DNA of 10,646 nt from JANWZL01 sp037445185 (GTDB lineage Bacteria; Pseudomonadota; Gammaproteobacteria; Burkholderiales; Thiobacillaceae), in contig JBBIKZ010000085.1 in NCBI GenBank assembly GCA_037445185.1, forward strand, positions 1-10,646, in the 5' to 3' direction. A program made the position numbers and the translations under genes. The notes beneath the pieces are model-generated. The model made no database searches. It saw only the letters and a program-made list of their open reading frames with translations, and was not told the DNA's origin. Positions 1-7,422 of this stretch are shown in pieces (the first letter of the stretch is position 1; every line of letters begins with the position of its first letter).

Positions 1-29
1 CTAACTTCCTCCAAGGGGTCAGGCTTCAT
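1..29 (-). CDS. 5' end of the next operon gene (partial, unidentified)
   Basis: An ATG at 29-27 on the minus strand opens a frame reading MKPDPLEEV before the window ends. It is preceded by GAGGAG (41-36) with a six-base spacer, an excellent ribosome binding site formed by the last two Glu codons of the maf gene. The gap to the maf stop is only three bases, so this gene probably continues the same operon. Nine codons are too few to identify a family. From its position after a Maf protein, another glycosylation or flagellar gene is plausible, but that is inference only. Confidence 0.6.
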
Positions 30-32
30 TGA

Positions 33-2108
33 TCACTCCTCCAGATGGGCTCCGACGGCCAGCGTCGATGACTCCGCGATCGCGCGCGACACTTCGCGCC
101 GTGCCGCTTGCATGAATTCGTCGATCAGGCCGAAATCGTACACGGCCTTGGCGACCGCCTCATCGTCATCGAGGATGATGGAGGTGGCATTGAACGCGAG
201 GCTCAACAAGTGCAGCAACGTGCCGCGAAACATCAGCGAGGACGGCGTGGCTTGCACGATCTCCTCGCGCAGGACCCGGTAGACATCGAGGATGCGCTCG
301 ACGATGTCGGCGCGGCATACGAGTTTCCGGTTGAGCAGGGGGCGGATGCGTGCATCGAAGCGGTCGATTTCGGCAACCAAGGTTTCAGCAGCGGCGGCCA
401 ACGGCACCTCGACGACCGTGTAGGCGTCGTCGATCTGGCGCAGCGTGGTCTGCTTGTCTGCCGGCGCGGCAAAATCTTCCTCGAGCTGCGTCGCCAATCG
501 GTCACGCTCGAGCCTGATCGCGCCCTCGATCAATGCACCGTCGTTCGGGTTGTACACCCTCGCCTGCGGATAGGCACGCACCCATTGTGCCATGTGCCGG
601 CGTGCCGTCTCGAAGACGAAATTCGTCAAGACGGTGCCACCGAAATTGCCTGGCACTTCCAAATTCTGCGTCGCCACGTTGCTCAACAGCCGGCGCAGAC
701 GATCCGCCCGCGGCTGCCTGCCGTGGTAGACCGTCTCCTGGGCGTGGTGGCGCGCTTTGTCTTTGTAGCCGACATCGACCCCGAAGAGATAAACCCGCTT
801 GAAGCCGAGCCCCAGCGCGAGGGCAAGACCCATGTTGGTCACGGTCGGTTGGGTCTCCAGCGGCGGCCGCTCGATGAACCACTGCGCGACGAGCAGGTTA
901 CCCATCGTGTCCGCCTCTTTGATCGCCAGACGCGCGGTACGAAAAAGCTCGATGACACGGGGTTCCATCACCTGCGTGGTGACAAGATCGATCCGTTTGA
1001 GGAATTCGTGCGGCAGGGCCTCGACCAGGACCTCATAGGTGAGGGCGGTGCGTTCCATCTCGATGTGAAAATCCGGACGGATACCGGCGTGGTAGAGCGC
1101 CGCAAGTGCCGTGCCACAGCTGATGATCACCGCCCGGTCTTGGTATTGCTTGAGCAGCGGCAACTGTTCGTCGAGCGAGGGGCCGGCGCCAACGATGAAG
1201 GCGACGGCTTCCCCACTAACGACACTGGGCCGCTGATAGACGGGTAGCCCTCGGTTCAGATTCTGGAAGCTGTGCCGGATCGAGATGATCTCGTCGTCGA
1301 AGAAACCCAGCCCATAGAACATCTGCCAGAGCGTGTCGGTGATCATGGTCTCGATCCGCTCGATGTCCTCTGATTTGGGCAAGGCGGGAAAGATCGCCGC
1401 GCCATGCACGAAAAAGGACGGCAGGTTTCTCAGCAGGCCATTCATGAAGGCTTGGGACAGACGCTCGATGTCAGGCTCGAGGATGAAGGTGAGGTCGGTG
1501 CCCTTGGCCATTGCCACACGGCTCAGTTCCACATAGTCATGGAAGAAGGTCGACAGCCGGAAGGCGTCGATGTCGGTCTCCATCAGGATCAAGTGGCGCA
1601 CGTCAAAGTCGAGCAGCAACCGAGAGATCGGATAGCCGACGCCACTGCCGACGACGATCAGCAGCGGGATGTTCTTCGCATCCCCGAAGACCGGATAGCG
1701 GTAAAGCCCGGTGTGGTCGGGGTAATGCTTGGTGAAGTGACGACGGAAAAGGTCGGGAAAGACCTTATCCAGGCGGGAGTAAAAATAGTGCGCCGTGTCG
1801 TCCTGTTCTGGCGGCGCGTCCTCAACCAGTCGCAGGTTGTGGAAGGCGAGGATCTGGTGGCGCCGGTCGGCATCAGCCAGCTCCGCCAGACGTTTCGCAG
1901 CATCGAGCATCAAGGGGGGCAAGGGCTGGATCGTGCCATCCTGATGGCGGATGGCCAAGTCGCCCTGGTCGGAGATATCCAGCGTCGCCGTGGGCGCTGC
2001 TTCGATCACCTTCTGGTGGATCTCCGGCATGTTGAGCCGGAAGAATTCCAGATTCGCCTGGGCGGTGGCGTGGAGCTTGGCGAGGTAGGCCTGTTGCAGG
2101 GGCGTCAT
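33..2108 (-). CDS. maf: Maf-type motility accessory factor (DUF115), probable flagellin pseudaminyltransferase
   Basis: This 691-residue protein resembles the motility-associated factors encoded beside flagellin and Pse genes; family members are thought to transfer pseudaminic or legionaminic acid to flagellin Ser/Thr in the cytoplasm. An N-terminal Rossmann-like region carries IVVGSGVGYP (151-160). The central MAF (DUF115, 6-hydroxymethylpterin-pyrophosphokinase-like) domain spans roughly 285-500, with the hallmark GAGPSLDE (307-314), a GTALAAL stretch (332-338) and LFGVDVGY (441-448). The remainder, to 691, is mostly helical and variable. No signal peptide or membrane segment is evident. 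The ATG at 2108 lies six bases after the pseI stop, without a strong ribosome site, so coupling to pseI is likely. Length is within the normal range for Maf proteins. Family assignment is firm; that the acceptor is flagellin and the donor the product of this operon is inferred from the neighbourhood. Confidence 0.88.
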   Translation of the reverse strand: MTPLQQAYLAKLHATAQANLEFFRLNMPEIHQKVIEAAPTATLDISDQGDLAIRHQDGTIQPLPPLMLDAAKRLAELADADRRHQILAFHNLRLVEDAPPEQDDTAHYFYSRLDKVFPDLFRRHFTKHYPDHTGLYRYPVFGDAKNIPLLIVVGSGVGYPISRLLLDFDVRHLILMETDIDAFRLSTFFHDYVELSRVAMAKGTDLTFILEPDIERLSQAFMNGLLRNLPSFFVHGAAIFPALPKSEDIERIETMITDTLWQMFYGLGFFDDEIISIRHSFQNLNRGLPVYQRPSVVSGEAVAFIVGAGPSLDEQLPLLKQYQDRAVIISCGTALAALYHAGIRPDFHIEMERTALTYEVLVEALPHEFLKRIDLVTTQVMEPRVIELFRTARLAIKEADTMGNLLVAQWFIERPPLETQPTVTNMGLALALGLGFKRVYLFGVDVGYKDKARHHAQETVYHGRQPRADRLRRLLSNVATQNLEVPGNFGGTVLTNFVFETARRHMAQWVRAYPQARVYNPNDGALIEGAIRLERDRLATQLEEDFAAPADKQTTLRQIDDAYTVVEVPLAAAAETLVAEIDRFDARIRPLLNRKLVCRADIVERILDVYRVLREEIVQATPSSLMFRGTLLHLLSLAFNATSIILDDDEAVAKAVYDFGLIDEFMQAARREVSRAIAESSTLAVGAHLEE
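36..41 (-). promoter_or_regulatory. Ribosome binding site of the partial downstream gene
   Basis: GAGGAG on the minus strand lies six bases upstream of the ATG at 29-27 and overlaps the final codons of maf. It is the main reason for believing that a real gene begins there. Confidence 0.55.
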
Positions 2109-2114
2109 TTACGC

Positions 2115-3167
2115 TTAACCGATGTCGTTCCAGTCGAGGGGGGTACCGCGGGCAAGCGCGCGCTTGACGCGCTTGCCCAGGACCTTGTCGTACTCCCGCG
2201 GCGGCAACCCGAACCCCGGGCGGATGATACGGATGTTTTCGCGGGTGAGCACATCGCCCGCGGCGATGTCCTGGCTCACATAGATGGAGCGGCGGAAGAC
2301 GAGGGAGCCCTGCTCCGCTTGCGTCGGACCGTAGTGCACCCTGCCCAAGGCCTGCCAGGCGCGCTCGGTCTCCGCCCGCAGTTGCGCGAATTCGGCCGGC
2401 TCCATGGAGAAGGCGGCATCGCCCCCCCCTTCGGCCCGCGCCAGCGTGAAGTGCTTCTCGATCACGCTCGCCCCCAGCGCCACGGCGGCCACCGCCACCC
2501 CCACACCGAGCGTGTGGTCGGACAAGCCGACCTCGCAGTCGAAGAGCTCGCGCAGATGCGGCAGGGTGCGCAGGTTTGAGTGCTCCGGGGACGCGGGATA
2601 GGTGCTGGTGCATTTGAGCAGGACGAGATCGCGGCAGCCGGCGGCGCGCGCCGTGCGCACCGCCTCGTCGAGTTCCGCCACCGTGGCCATGCCGGTGGAG
2701 AGGATCATCGGCTTGCCGGTGGCCGCCACCTTGCCGATCAACGGCAGATCGACGTTCTCGAAGGAGGCGATTTTGTAAGCAGGCACATCGAGGCTTTCGA
2801 GAAAATCGACTGCCGTCTCGTCGAAAGGGGTGGAAAAGGCGATGAGCCCCAACTCCCGGGCACGACGAAAGATCGGTTCGTGCCATTCCCAGGGTGTATG
2901 CGCCTCGCGGTAGAGGTCATAGAGCCTGCGCCCGGCCCATAGGCTTTGCGGATCGTCGATGAGGAAACCGACGGCCTCGACATCGAGCGTCATCGTGTCA
3001 GCCGTGTAGGTCTGCAACTTGATCGCGTCGGCGCCGCTCTTTGCCGCCGCCTCGACGATCGCGAGCGCCCGCTCGAGCGACTGGTTGTGGTTTCCCGACA
3101 TCTCGGCGATCAGGAAGGGGGGCTGATTCACGCCGACCGGGCGGTTGGCGATGCGCAATTCAGGCAT
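2115..3167 (-). CDS. pseI: Pseudaminic acid synthase
   Basis: PseI condenses 2,4-diacetamido-2,4,6-trideoxy-L-altropyranose with phosphoenolpyruvate to give pseudaminic acid, the last carbon-skeleton step. With the ATG at 3167 the protein has 350 residues, normal for the family. The NeuB-type TIM barrel covers about 18-260: FLIAEMSGNHNQSL (18-31), with the MSGNHNQS form typical of PseI rather than sialate or legionaminate synthases; KLQTYTADTMTLD (50-62); and metal-ligand histidine candidates H218 (in GLSDHT) and H239 (in EKHFTL), spaced as in NeuB. A SAF/antifreeze-like domain follows (about 292-350). The frame is open further upstream to 3398, but that extension would lie inside the acetyltransferase gene and has no family similarity. 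The chosen start overlaps the preceding stop by eight bases, suggesting coupling. A run of eight G on the coding strand (2429-2422) falls at residues 246-249. Confidence 0.93.
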   Translation of the reverse strand: MPELRIANRPVGVNQPPFLIAEMSGNHNQSLERALAIVEAAAKSGADAIKLQTYTADTMTLDVEAVGFLIDDPQSLWAGRRLYDLYREAHTPWEWHEPIFRRARELGLIAFSTPFDETAVDFLESLDVPAYKIASFENVDLPLIGKVAATGKPMILSTGMATVAELDEAVRTARAAGCRDLVLLKCTSTYPASPEHSNLRTLPHLRELFDCEVGLSDHTLGVGVAVAAVALGASVIEKHFTLARAEGGGDAAFSMEPAEFAQLRAETERAWQALGRVHYGPTQAEQGSLVFRRSIYVSQDIAAGDVLTRENIRIIRPGFGLPPREYDKVLGKRVKRALARGTPLDWNDIG

Positions 3168-4680
3168 GGGTGGCGAAACCTTTACGATAAAAACCCCGGT
3201 ACAAACGATAGCCGGCGCCGGCGAACATCGCCATCGAGGCACGGTTGTCGGCAAGCACCTCCGCTTCCAATACCCGTACCTCGGGCCGGGATCGATGCAG
3301 CCAATCCTCCGCCGCGGTGAGCAAGGCCACACCCCAGCCTTGCCCCTGCAGCCCCGGCACGAGGTAAATCGATATCCGGGCCAGATCCGCTTCGACATCG
3401 AAGCGTATCACCCCCAGCGCCTTGCCCCCATACGCTGCAATCAACAAATCGCGCTGTGGATTCGCCAGCACAGCCTCGAACCATTGGCGATGCGTCTGTG
3501 CATCGATGGCAGCGGTATCGATGGCCCATAGCCGCGTCTGGGGATGATTGCGCCACACGTAAATCCTTTCGCAGTCTTCGCTGACTGCGCGTCTGAGCAC
3601 GATCTGCGACGCCAGCATACGGGCCACGACCCTTCGGCACCCCTTGCCGTCCGTAAGCGTCATACCTTGCTCCGCCATGTGGGCGCGCCACGCCGGTTGA
3701 CTCAGCATCTCCGCGATAAGGTTCACCAGACGATCCACCGTCACTTCTTCGGCACGGCCGAGATAGAGTTGAGCCCCGGCGCGGGCGAGCCGTTCGCCCT
3801 GCTCTACCTGATTGTCGGCAGTGGCCATGACGATGCCCGGCAGGCCCAGGCAGCAGCGCTCCCAGGAGCTCGTGCCGCCAGCGCCGATGAAAAGATCGGC
3901 CTCACACATCAAGTCGGCCATCGTCTCGACCTGGACGTTGAGCCTCGTGTTGGGGAGCAGGCGGCAGACTGCTGCGATGGCTTCGCGGTGTGGATTGGCT
4001 TCGCCCACGACGACATCGACGGCGAGATCGGGGCGGCCCAGCTGGCGAATGGCCTCCAGTATCTTGAGCGTCAGCCCATGGGGGTCGGAGCCGCCGCAGA
4101 AAACCAATAGCCTTGCGACACGACCATCGCGCATCTTGAGCTTCTCCCGTGCCGCGGCGAACTGGGGCCGCAGCAGCGCATATTTCGGGCCGATCAGGCG
4201 CTGGCAATAGCCGGGTACCAAACCATCATAAGCATCCGGGCTCTGGAGATTCTGGTCGAGCAGCAGGTCGCAGTCGTGCGGCCGGTCGGCGAGATCGTCG
4301 ATGACCATGATGCGGTGCGCAATCGAGCGTAACGCACTTTCCCACCGGTCATCGAGTCCGTAGTGATCGACGATCAGCCAGTCCGCTGCCGTGTCGCCCG
4401 CGCCGAGTTTCGTCTGCTCGGCATCGGTCCGCCAGTCCGCGCCCAGCCAGCCGGCATGACGAGGCATTGCCTCGCCCGGCCGCCAGCCGCTCTCCCAAGG
4501 CAGGGGGACGACCTCGAAACCGTGTTGTCGAATGGTCTCGATCAGATGACCGGGATGGGCCCGGCAGACGAAACGGCACTCAGCCCCTTTTTCCCGCAGC
4601 GCCGTGGCGAGCGTCAGACAACGCATCACGTGACCGCTGCCGATGGTCAACGAGGCGTCGGCCCGGATGAGGACTTTCAC
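3160..4680 (-). CDS. pseG-pseH: PseG-PseH fusion: UDP-sugar hydrolase / N-acetyltransferase
   Basis: This 506-residue protein joins two Pse-pathway enzymes. Residues 1 to about 345 are PseG, the hydrolase removing UDP from UDP-2,4-diacetamido-2,4,6-trideoxy-L-altrose. It has a GT-B-like fold with GSGHVMRC (14-21, including the expected catalytic H17), DHYG (105-108), GPKYALLRPQF (164-174), CGGSDP (195-200) and GAGGTSSWE (266-274). Residues about 361-506 are a GNAT domain matching PseH, which acetylates the 4-amino group of the PseC product; it has WRNHP (376-380) and the acetyl-CoA loop QGQGWG (445-450). In transcription order the acetylation step precedes hydrolysis, so one chain covers both consecutive reactions. 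The start is GTG, with GAAGGG eight bases upstream overlapping the previous stop. Met355 at the domain junction could in principle be an internal start for PseH alone, but its upstream GAAGGG is rather far away (12 bases). Confidence 0.92.
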   Translation of the reverse strand: MKVLIRADASLTIGSGHVMRCLTLATALREKGAECRFVCRAHPGHLIETIRQHGFEVVPLPWESGWRPGEAMPRHAGWLGADWRTDAEQTKLGAGDTAADWLIVDHYGLDDRWESALRSIAHRIMVIDDLADRPHDCDLLLDQNLQSPDAYDGLVPGYCQRLIGPKYALLRPQFAAAREKLKMRDGRVARLLVFCGGSDPHGLTLKILEAIRQLGRPDLAVDVVVGEANPHREAIAAVCRLLPNTRLNVQVETMADLMCEADLFIGAGGTSSWERCCLGLPGIVMATADNQVEQGERLARAGAQLYLGRAEEVTVDRLVNLIAEMLSQPAWRAHMAEQGMTLTDGKGCRRVVARMLASQIVLRRAVSEDCERIYVWRNHPQTRLWAIDTAAIDAQTHRQWFEAVLANPQRDLLIAAYGGKALGVIRFDVEADLARISIYLVPGLQGQGWGVALLTAAEDWLHRSRPEVRVLEAEVLADNRASMAMFAGAGYRLYRGFYRKGFATHA

Positions 4681-4688
4681 GCCGCTTG

Positions 4689-4694
4689 CCCTTC
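4689..4694 (-). promoter_or_regulatory. Ribosome binding site deciding the GTG start of pseG-pseH
   Basis: GAAGGG on the minus strand lies eight bases before the GTG at 4680-4678 and overlaps the stop of the aminotransferase gene. It supports a GTG start, since the conserved PseG N-terminus (MKVLIRADAS, read with fMet) begins exactly there. Confidence 0.6.
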
Positions 4695-5982
4695 AGCGAA
4701 CCTTGAACAGCGGCTCGAGCGGGCGACAGTTGAGGCGCGACGGTAGATCACCTGCACGCAGGGCCGTAGCAAGCGCGGCCAGCGCTTCGTCATAGACGGC
4801 GATCACCTGCCCGATGTCATCCTCCTGATGGGCTTGGCTCAGGTTGTGACTGCCGAGCCACAGCACACCCCGCGCCTGCATCTCCTGCATGAGATACGTC
4901 TTGATCTCCCAAAGCGTGGCCGTCGGCGCATCTTTGACGATCAGGAAGGACCAGGCGGGGTGGCCGGTGAGATTTAGCCATTCCGCCAGACCATGCCGCT
5001 CGATGAGCGCCGCCAGCCCGTCCATCAAGCGCTCGCCGCGTGCCGCGATCGTTTTCAGAACCGGTTCGCGCTGCAGACGTTGCAGGGTCGCCAGGGCGGC
5101 GGCGAGCGAGAGTGTCTCGCCGCCAAACGTAAAGGAGAAAAAGATCTCCTCCATCTCGCGCATGAGTTCCCGCCGCCCGGCGAGCGCAGAGAGCGGATAG
5201 CCGTTCGCCAGCCCCTTGCCGAAGGTGGCCAGATCCGGAACCACGCCGAATAACTCCTGCGCGCCGCCGTTGCTGAATCGAAAACCGGTGATGGTCTCAT
5301 CGAAGATCAACACCGCGCCGTGGCGCGTACAACGCTCGCGCACGCCCTCGAGAAACCCCGGCATCGGATAGACAGTGTTCATCGGCTCCAGGATCACCGC
5401 GGCGATGCCGTCGGGATAGGCGGCGAACAACGCGTCGAGCGAGGCCAGATCGTTATAGGCGAAGGGATGCGTGAGCGCGCGCACCGCCTGCGGCACCCCC
5501 TTGTTACGCGCGGTCGAGCCGATGTACCAGTCCTGCCAGCCGTGATAGCCACAGACCGCGACATGGTCGCGGCCGGTATAGGCGCGTGCCAGGCGGATCG
5601 CGCCGGCGGTGGCATCCGAGCCGTTCTTGCCGAAACGCACCTGCTCGGCGCAGGGCACCATCGCGCAGATACGTTCGGCCACCTCCGCCTCGATCGGGCT
5701 CGGCAGCGAAAAGATCGTGCCTTTGTCGAGCTGCGCCTTTACGGCGGCGGTGACTTCCGGATCATTGTAACCAAGGGTCACAGCGGCCAGACCCATCACG
5801 CAGTCGATGTACGCATTGCCATCCAGGTCCCAGAGACGGCAACCCTGCGCGTGGGTCGCAAAGTAGGGCGAGACGCCGAAAGGGTATTGCGTCCTGCTCT
5901 TGCTGAAGGTTTGCGAACCCAAGGGAATGACGCGCTCGGCGCGGGCGAGATAGGCTTCGGAGCGGGCGTAGCGCTGGCGCAT
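4693..5982 (-). CDS. Class III PLP aminotransferase, glutamate-1-semialdehyde-aminomutase-like
   Basis: A complete 429-residue fold-type I, class III aminotransferase. It shows LWDLDGNAYIDCVMG (50-64), the phosphate-binding NGSDA (120-124), GYHGW (145-149), FDETITGFR (227-235, D228 contacting the pyridine nitrogen) and FGKGLANGYPLSAL (254-267) with K256 as the PLP lysine. Overall it resembles HemL in length and layout, but the lysine motif differs from the usual HemL form and the setting is a sugar operon, so it is probably not the tetrapyrrole enzyme. The ATG overlaps the methyltransferase stop by one base (TGATG), with a good GAAGGGG site (5996-5990), so it is co-translated. PseC already supplies the transamination of the standard Pse pathway; this second aminotransferase is therefore an extra activity, perhaps placing another amino group on the sugar or making an amino-containing substituent. 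Family is sure; substrate is unknown. Confidence 0.85.
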   Translation of the reverse strand: MRQRYARSEAYLARAERVIPLGSQTFSKSRTQYPFGVSPYFATHAQGCRLWDLDGNAYIDCVMGLAAVTLGYNDPEVTAAVKAQLDKGTIFSLPSPIEAEVAERICAMVPCAEQVRFGKNGSDATAGAIRLARAYTGRDHVAVCGYHGWQDWYIGSTARNKGVPQAVRALTHPFAYNDLASLDALFAAYPDGIAAVILEPMNTVYPMPGFLEGVRERCTRHGAVLIFDETITGFRFSNGGAQELFGVVPDLATFGKGLANGYPLSALAGRRELMREMEEIFFSFTFGGETLSLAAALATLQRLQREPVLKTIAARGERLMDGLAALIERHGLAEWLNLTGHPAWSFLIVKDAPTATLWEIKTYLMQEMQARGVLWLGSHNLSQAHQEDDIGQVIAVYDEALAALATALRAGDLPSRLNCRPLEPLFKVR

Positions 5983-6650
5983 CAGGCTTCCCCTTCGGTG
6001 ACATATGCCTGAGTCAGTGACTTGTACAGCAGCCAGGTGGCGATGCGCTCGCCCGGGTCCGGATCGAATGCGCTGTCGCCATGCGCATACGAGCGTTTGG
6101 CCGCCAGCACGTAGGCCGGGTTGGCGAGAAAGAGTCGGCTATAGTCCATCTTCCAGGAATACACGCCTGGCCGGTGATGGTAGGGACGGCGCACGGGATG
6201 GGGCGGGTCGAAATCGGTGATGGCAACAAAACCGCCTTCCTGGCAGACCCGGTCGGCCTCGGCGATCGCCTGCATCAGATCTGAGCGATCGAGCAGATAG
6301 AGGCAGAAGCCGAACCAGACCAGCTTGAACTGATGATCCTCATAGGGCAGGCGTTCGGCAGTGCCCTGGTGCAGATTGAGAAACGGATATTTCTGTTTGC
6401 CAGTGGCAATGGCCTCGCAAGAGGGTTCAATACCATGACCGTGTATCCCATGCCGCTGCGCCAGCAGGGCGAGGTTGCTGCCGTCGGCACAGCCGATTTC
6501 CAAAACGCTCTCTCCGGCTGCCAGGTAGGGTGCAAACATGTGCAGAGGAATTTCGCGCACCGCGTTCTGCGCCTCCAGCGCACCACGGTTGCGGCGGTAC
6601 CAGGCATCGCCTTCAGCTTCGAGAAAGATCGTCCTTTGTCCCTGACTCAC
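5982..6650 (-). CDS. Class I SAM-dependent methyltransferase
   Basis: A 222-residue Rossmann-fold methyltransferase. Motif I is VLEIGCADGSNL (49-60), followed by an acidic position in GIEPS (73-77, E75, binding the SAM ribose), AERLPYED (98-105) and a beta-4/beta-5 core ending in GFVAITDF (140-147). I place the start at GTG 6650-6648 because AAAGAGGTG lies six bases upstream and the protein then begins just before the conserved region (FLEAEGDAWYRRNRGALE). The frame is open to 6734, but those extra codons lie deep in the preceding gene and look unlike a methyltransferase N-terminus. Even so, the gene overlaps the cytidylyltransferase by 38 bases. No membrane segment is present. Similar methyltransferases occur in flagellar glycosylation clusters; here it probably methylates the nonulosonic acid or its nucleotide form, but the acceptor cannot be read from sequence. 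Confidence 0.82.
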   Translation of the reverse strand: MSQGQRTIFLEAEGDAWYRRNRGALEAQNAVREIPLHMFAPYLAAGESVLEIGCADGSNLALLAQRHGIHGHGIEPSCEAIATGKQKYPFLNLHQGTAERLPYEDHQFKLVWFGFCLYLLDRSDLMQAIAEADRVCQEGGFVAITDFDPPHPVRRPYHHRPGVYSWKMDYSRLFLANPAYVLAAKRSYAHGDSAFDPDPGERIATWLLYKSLTQAYVTEGEA

Positions 6651-7419
6651 CTTGCACCTCTTTCCATTGCGAATCCTGTTCCAACGATTTCTCGAAGCCC
6701 GCATTGCGCCGCAACCCCTGATTGATGGCGGCAAGCTCGGGACGACGCGCCAGCAGATCGAGTACGTCCTGCATGCCGAAGCTCGGGTCGTGCGGATAGA
6801 GAGCGGCGTAGACCCTGCTCACGAACTCGAAATCCTCCGGCTCATCGACGGTCCAGCGTAGCCGCGAGCGGTCGACGGGGTGACGCCACAGTCCGATGCG
6901 GAAGCGCTCGGGGTGCGTGCGAATGAAAGGGGTCACATGCTCGCGCTCGGAAGGCAGGCGCGCCTCCCGCCAGGCCGCCTCCAATGCCGCAAAGCGCATC
7001 ACCTCGGCATCGAGGCCATCCGGCAGACTGGGTACATGGCAATTCGAACTGTAGTCATAGCCGTGCTCGAGATGAAAATCGATCAGCGCATCGATCAAGG
7101 CCGGGTCGACAAGCGGGCAGTCGCCGGTGAGACGCACGACATGATCGGGCTCATAAGGCAAGGCGGCCCGATAGAAGCGGTCCAGCACGTCATCGAGGCT
7201 GCCACGGTAGCTGATGACGCCAAGCTGCCGGCATAGCCCTTCGATCGCGTCGTCGCTCGCATCTTCGCTCGTCGCCACAATGAGGCGGTCGAAGCGTCGG
7301 CAGCGTGTGAGCCGCTCGATCTGCCGCGCCAGCATCGGCTGCCCCAGGATGGGCAGCAACACCTTCCCGGGCAACCGCGAAGACGACACACGCGCTTGCA
7401 AAACGGCCAATACCTGCAT
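6613..7419 (-). CDS. pseF: SpsF/PseF-type cytidylyltransferase (probable CMP-pseudaminic acid synthetase)
   Basis: The 268-residue protein has a nucleotidyltransferase fold of the SpsF (spore coat polysaccharide) type: the nucleotide-binding LQARVSSSRLPGKVLLPILG (7-26), FDRLIVATSEDASDD (43-57), the metal-site LTGDCPLVD (97-105, D100), and RWTVDEPEDF (188-197). In Pse loci this family takes the place of PseF, activating the sugar with CTP to CMP-Pse for transfer. A family-typical end (RNAGFEKSLEQD, 238-249) is followed by an extra polar tail of about 19 residues, part of it encoded in the overlap with the methyltransferase gene. The ATG is preceded by GAAGGA (7432-7427) with a seven-base spacer, three bases after the reductase stop. 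It is more SpsF-like than the classic NeuA-like PseF of Campylobacter, so the symbol rests on context plus fold. Confidence 0.82.
   Translation of the reverse strand: MQVLAVLQARVSSSRLPGKVLLPILGQPMLARQIERLTRCRRFDRLIVATSEDASDDAIEGLCRQLGVISYRGSLDDVLDRFYRAALPYEPDHVVRLTGDCPLVDPALIDALIDFHLEHGYDYSSNCHVPSLPDGLDAEVMRFAALEAAWREARLPSEREHVTPFIRTHPERFRIGLWRHPVDRSRLRWTVDEPEDFEFVSRVYAALYPHDPSFGMQDVLDLLARRPELAAINQGLRRNAGFEKSLEQDSQWKEVQGESGTKDDLSRS
6655..6663 (-). promoter_or_regulatory. Strong ribosome binding site for the methyltransferase
   Basis: AAAGAGGTG on the minus strand is close to the ideal complement of the 16S rRNA tail and sits four to six bases before the GTG at 6650. It lies inside the cytidylyltransferase coding region and decides the methyltransferase start. 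Confidence 0.6.
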
Positions 7420-7422
7420 GAC

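Noticed and set aside
108..1247. Long plus-strand open frame of 379 codons opposite maf
   Set aside because: It lies wholly antisense to a well-recognised Maf protein, has no recognisable motif, and reflects the lack of stop codons opposite GC-rich coding sequence.
1404..2579. Plus-strand open frame of 391 codons across maf and pseI
   Set aside because: Antisense to two confidently identified genes and crossing their boundary, with no domain seen.
3168..3398. N-terminal extension of pseI to 3398
   Set aside because: The extra 77 codons lie within the acetyltransferase domain gene and have no synthase similarity; the start at 3167 gives the usual family length and N-terminus.
6651..6734. Methyltransferase start at 6734
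   Set aside because: It would extend the overlap with the preceding gene to over 120 bases; the GTG at 6650 has a near-ideal ribosome site and begins beside the conserved region.
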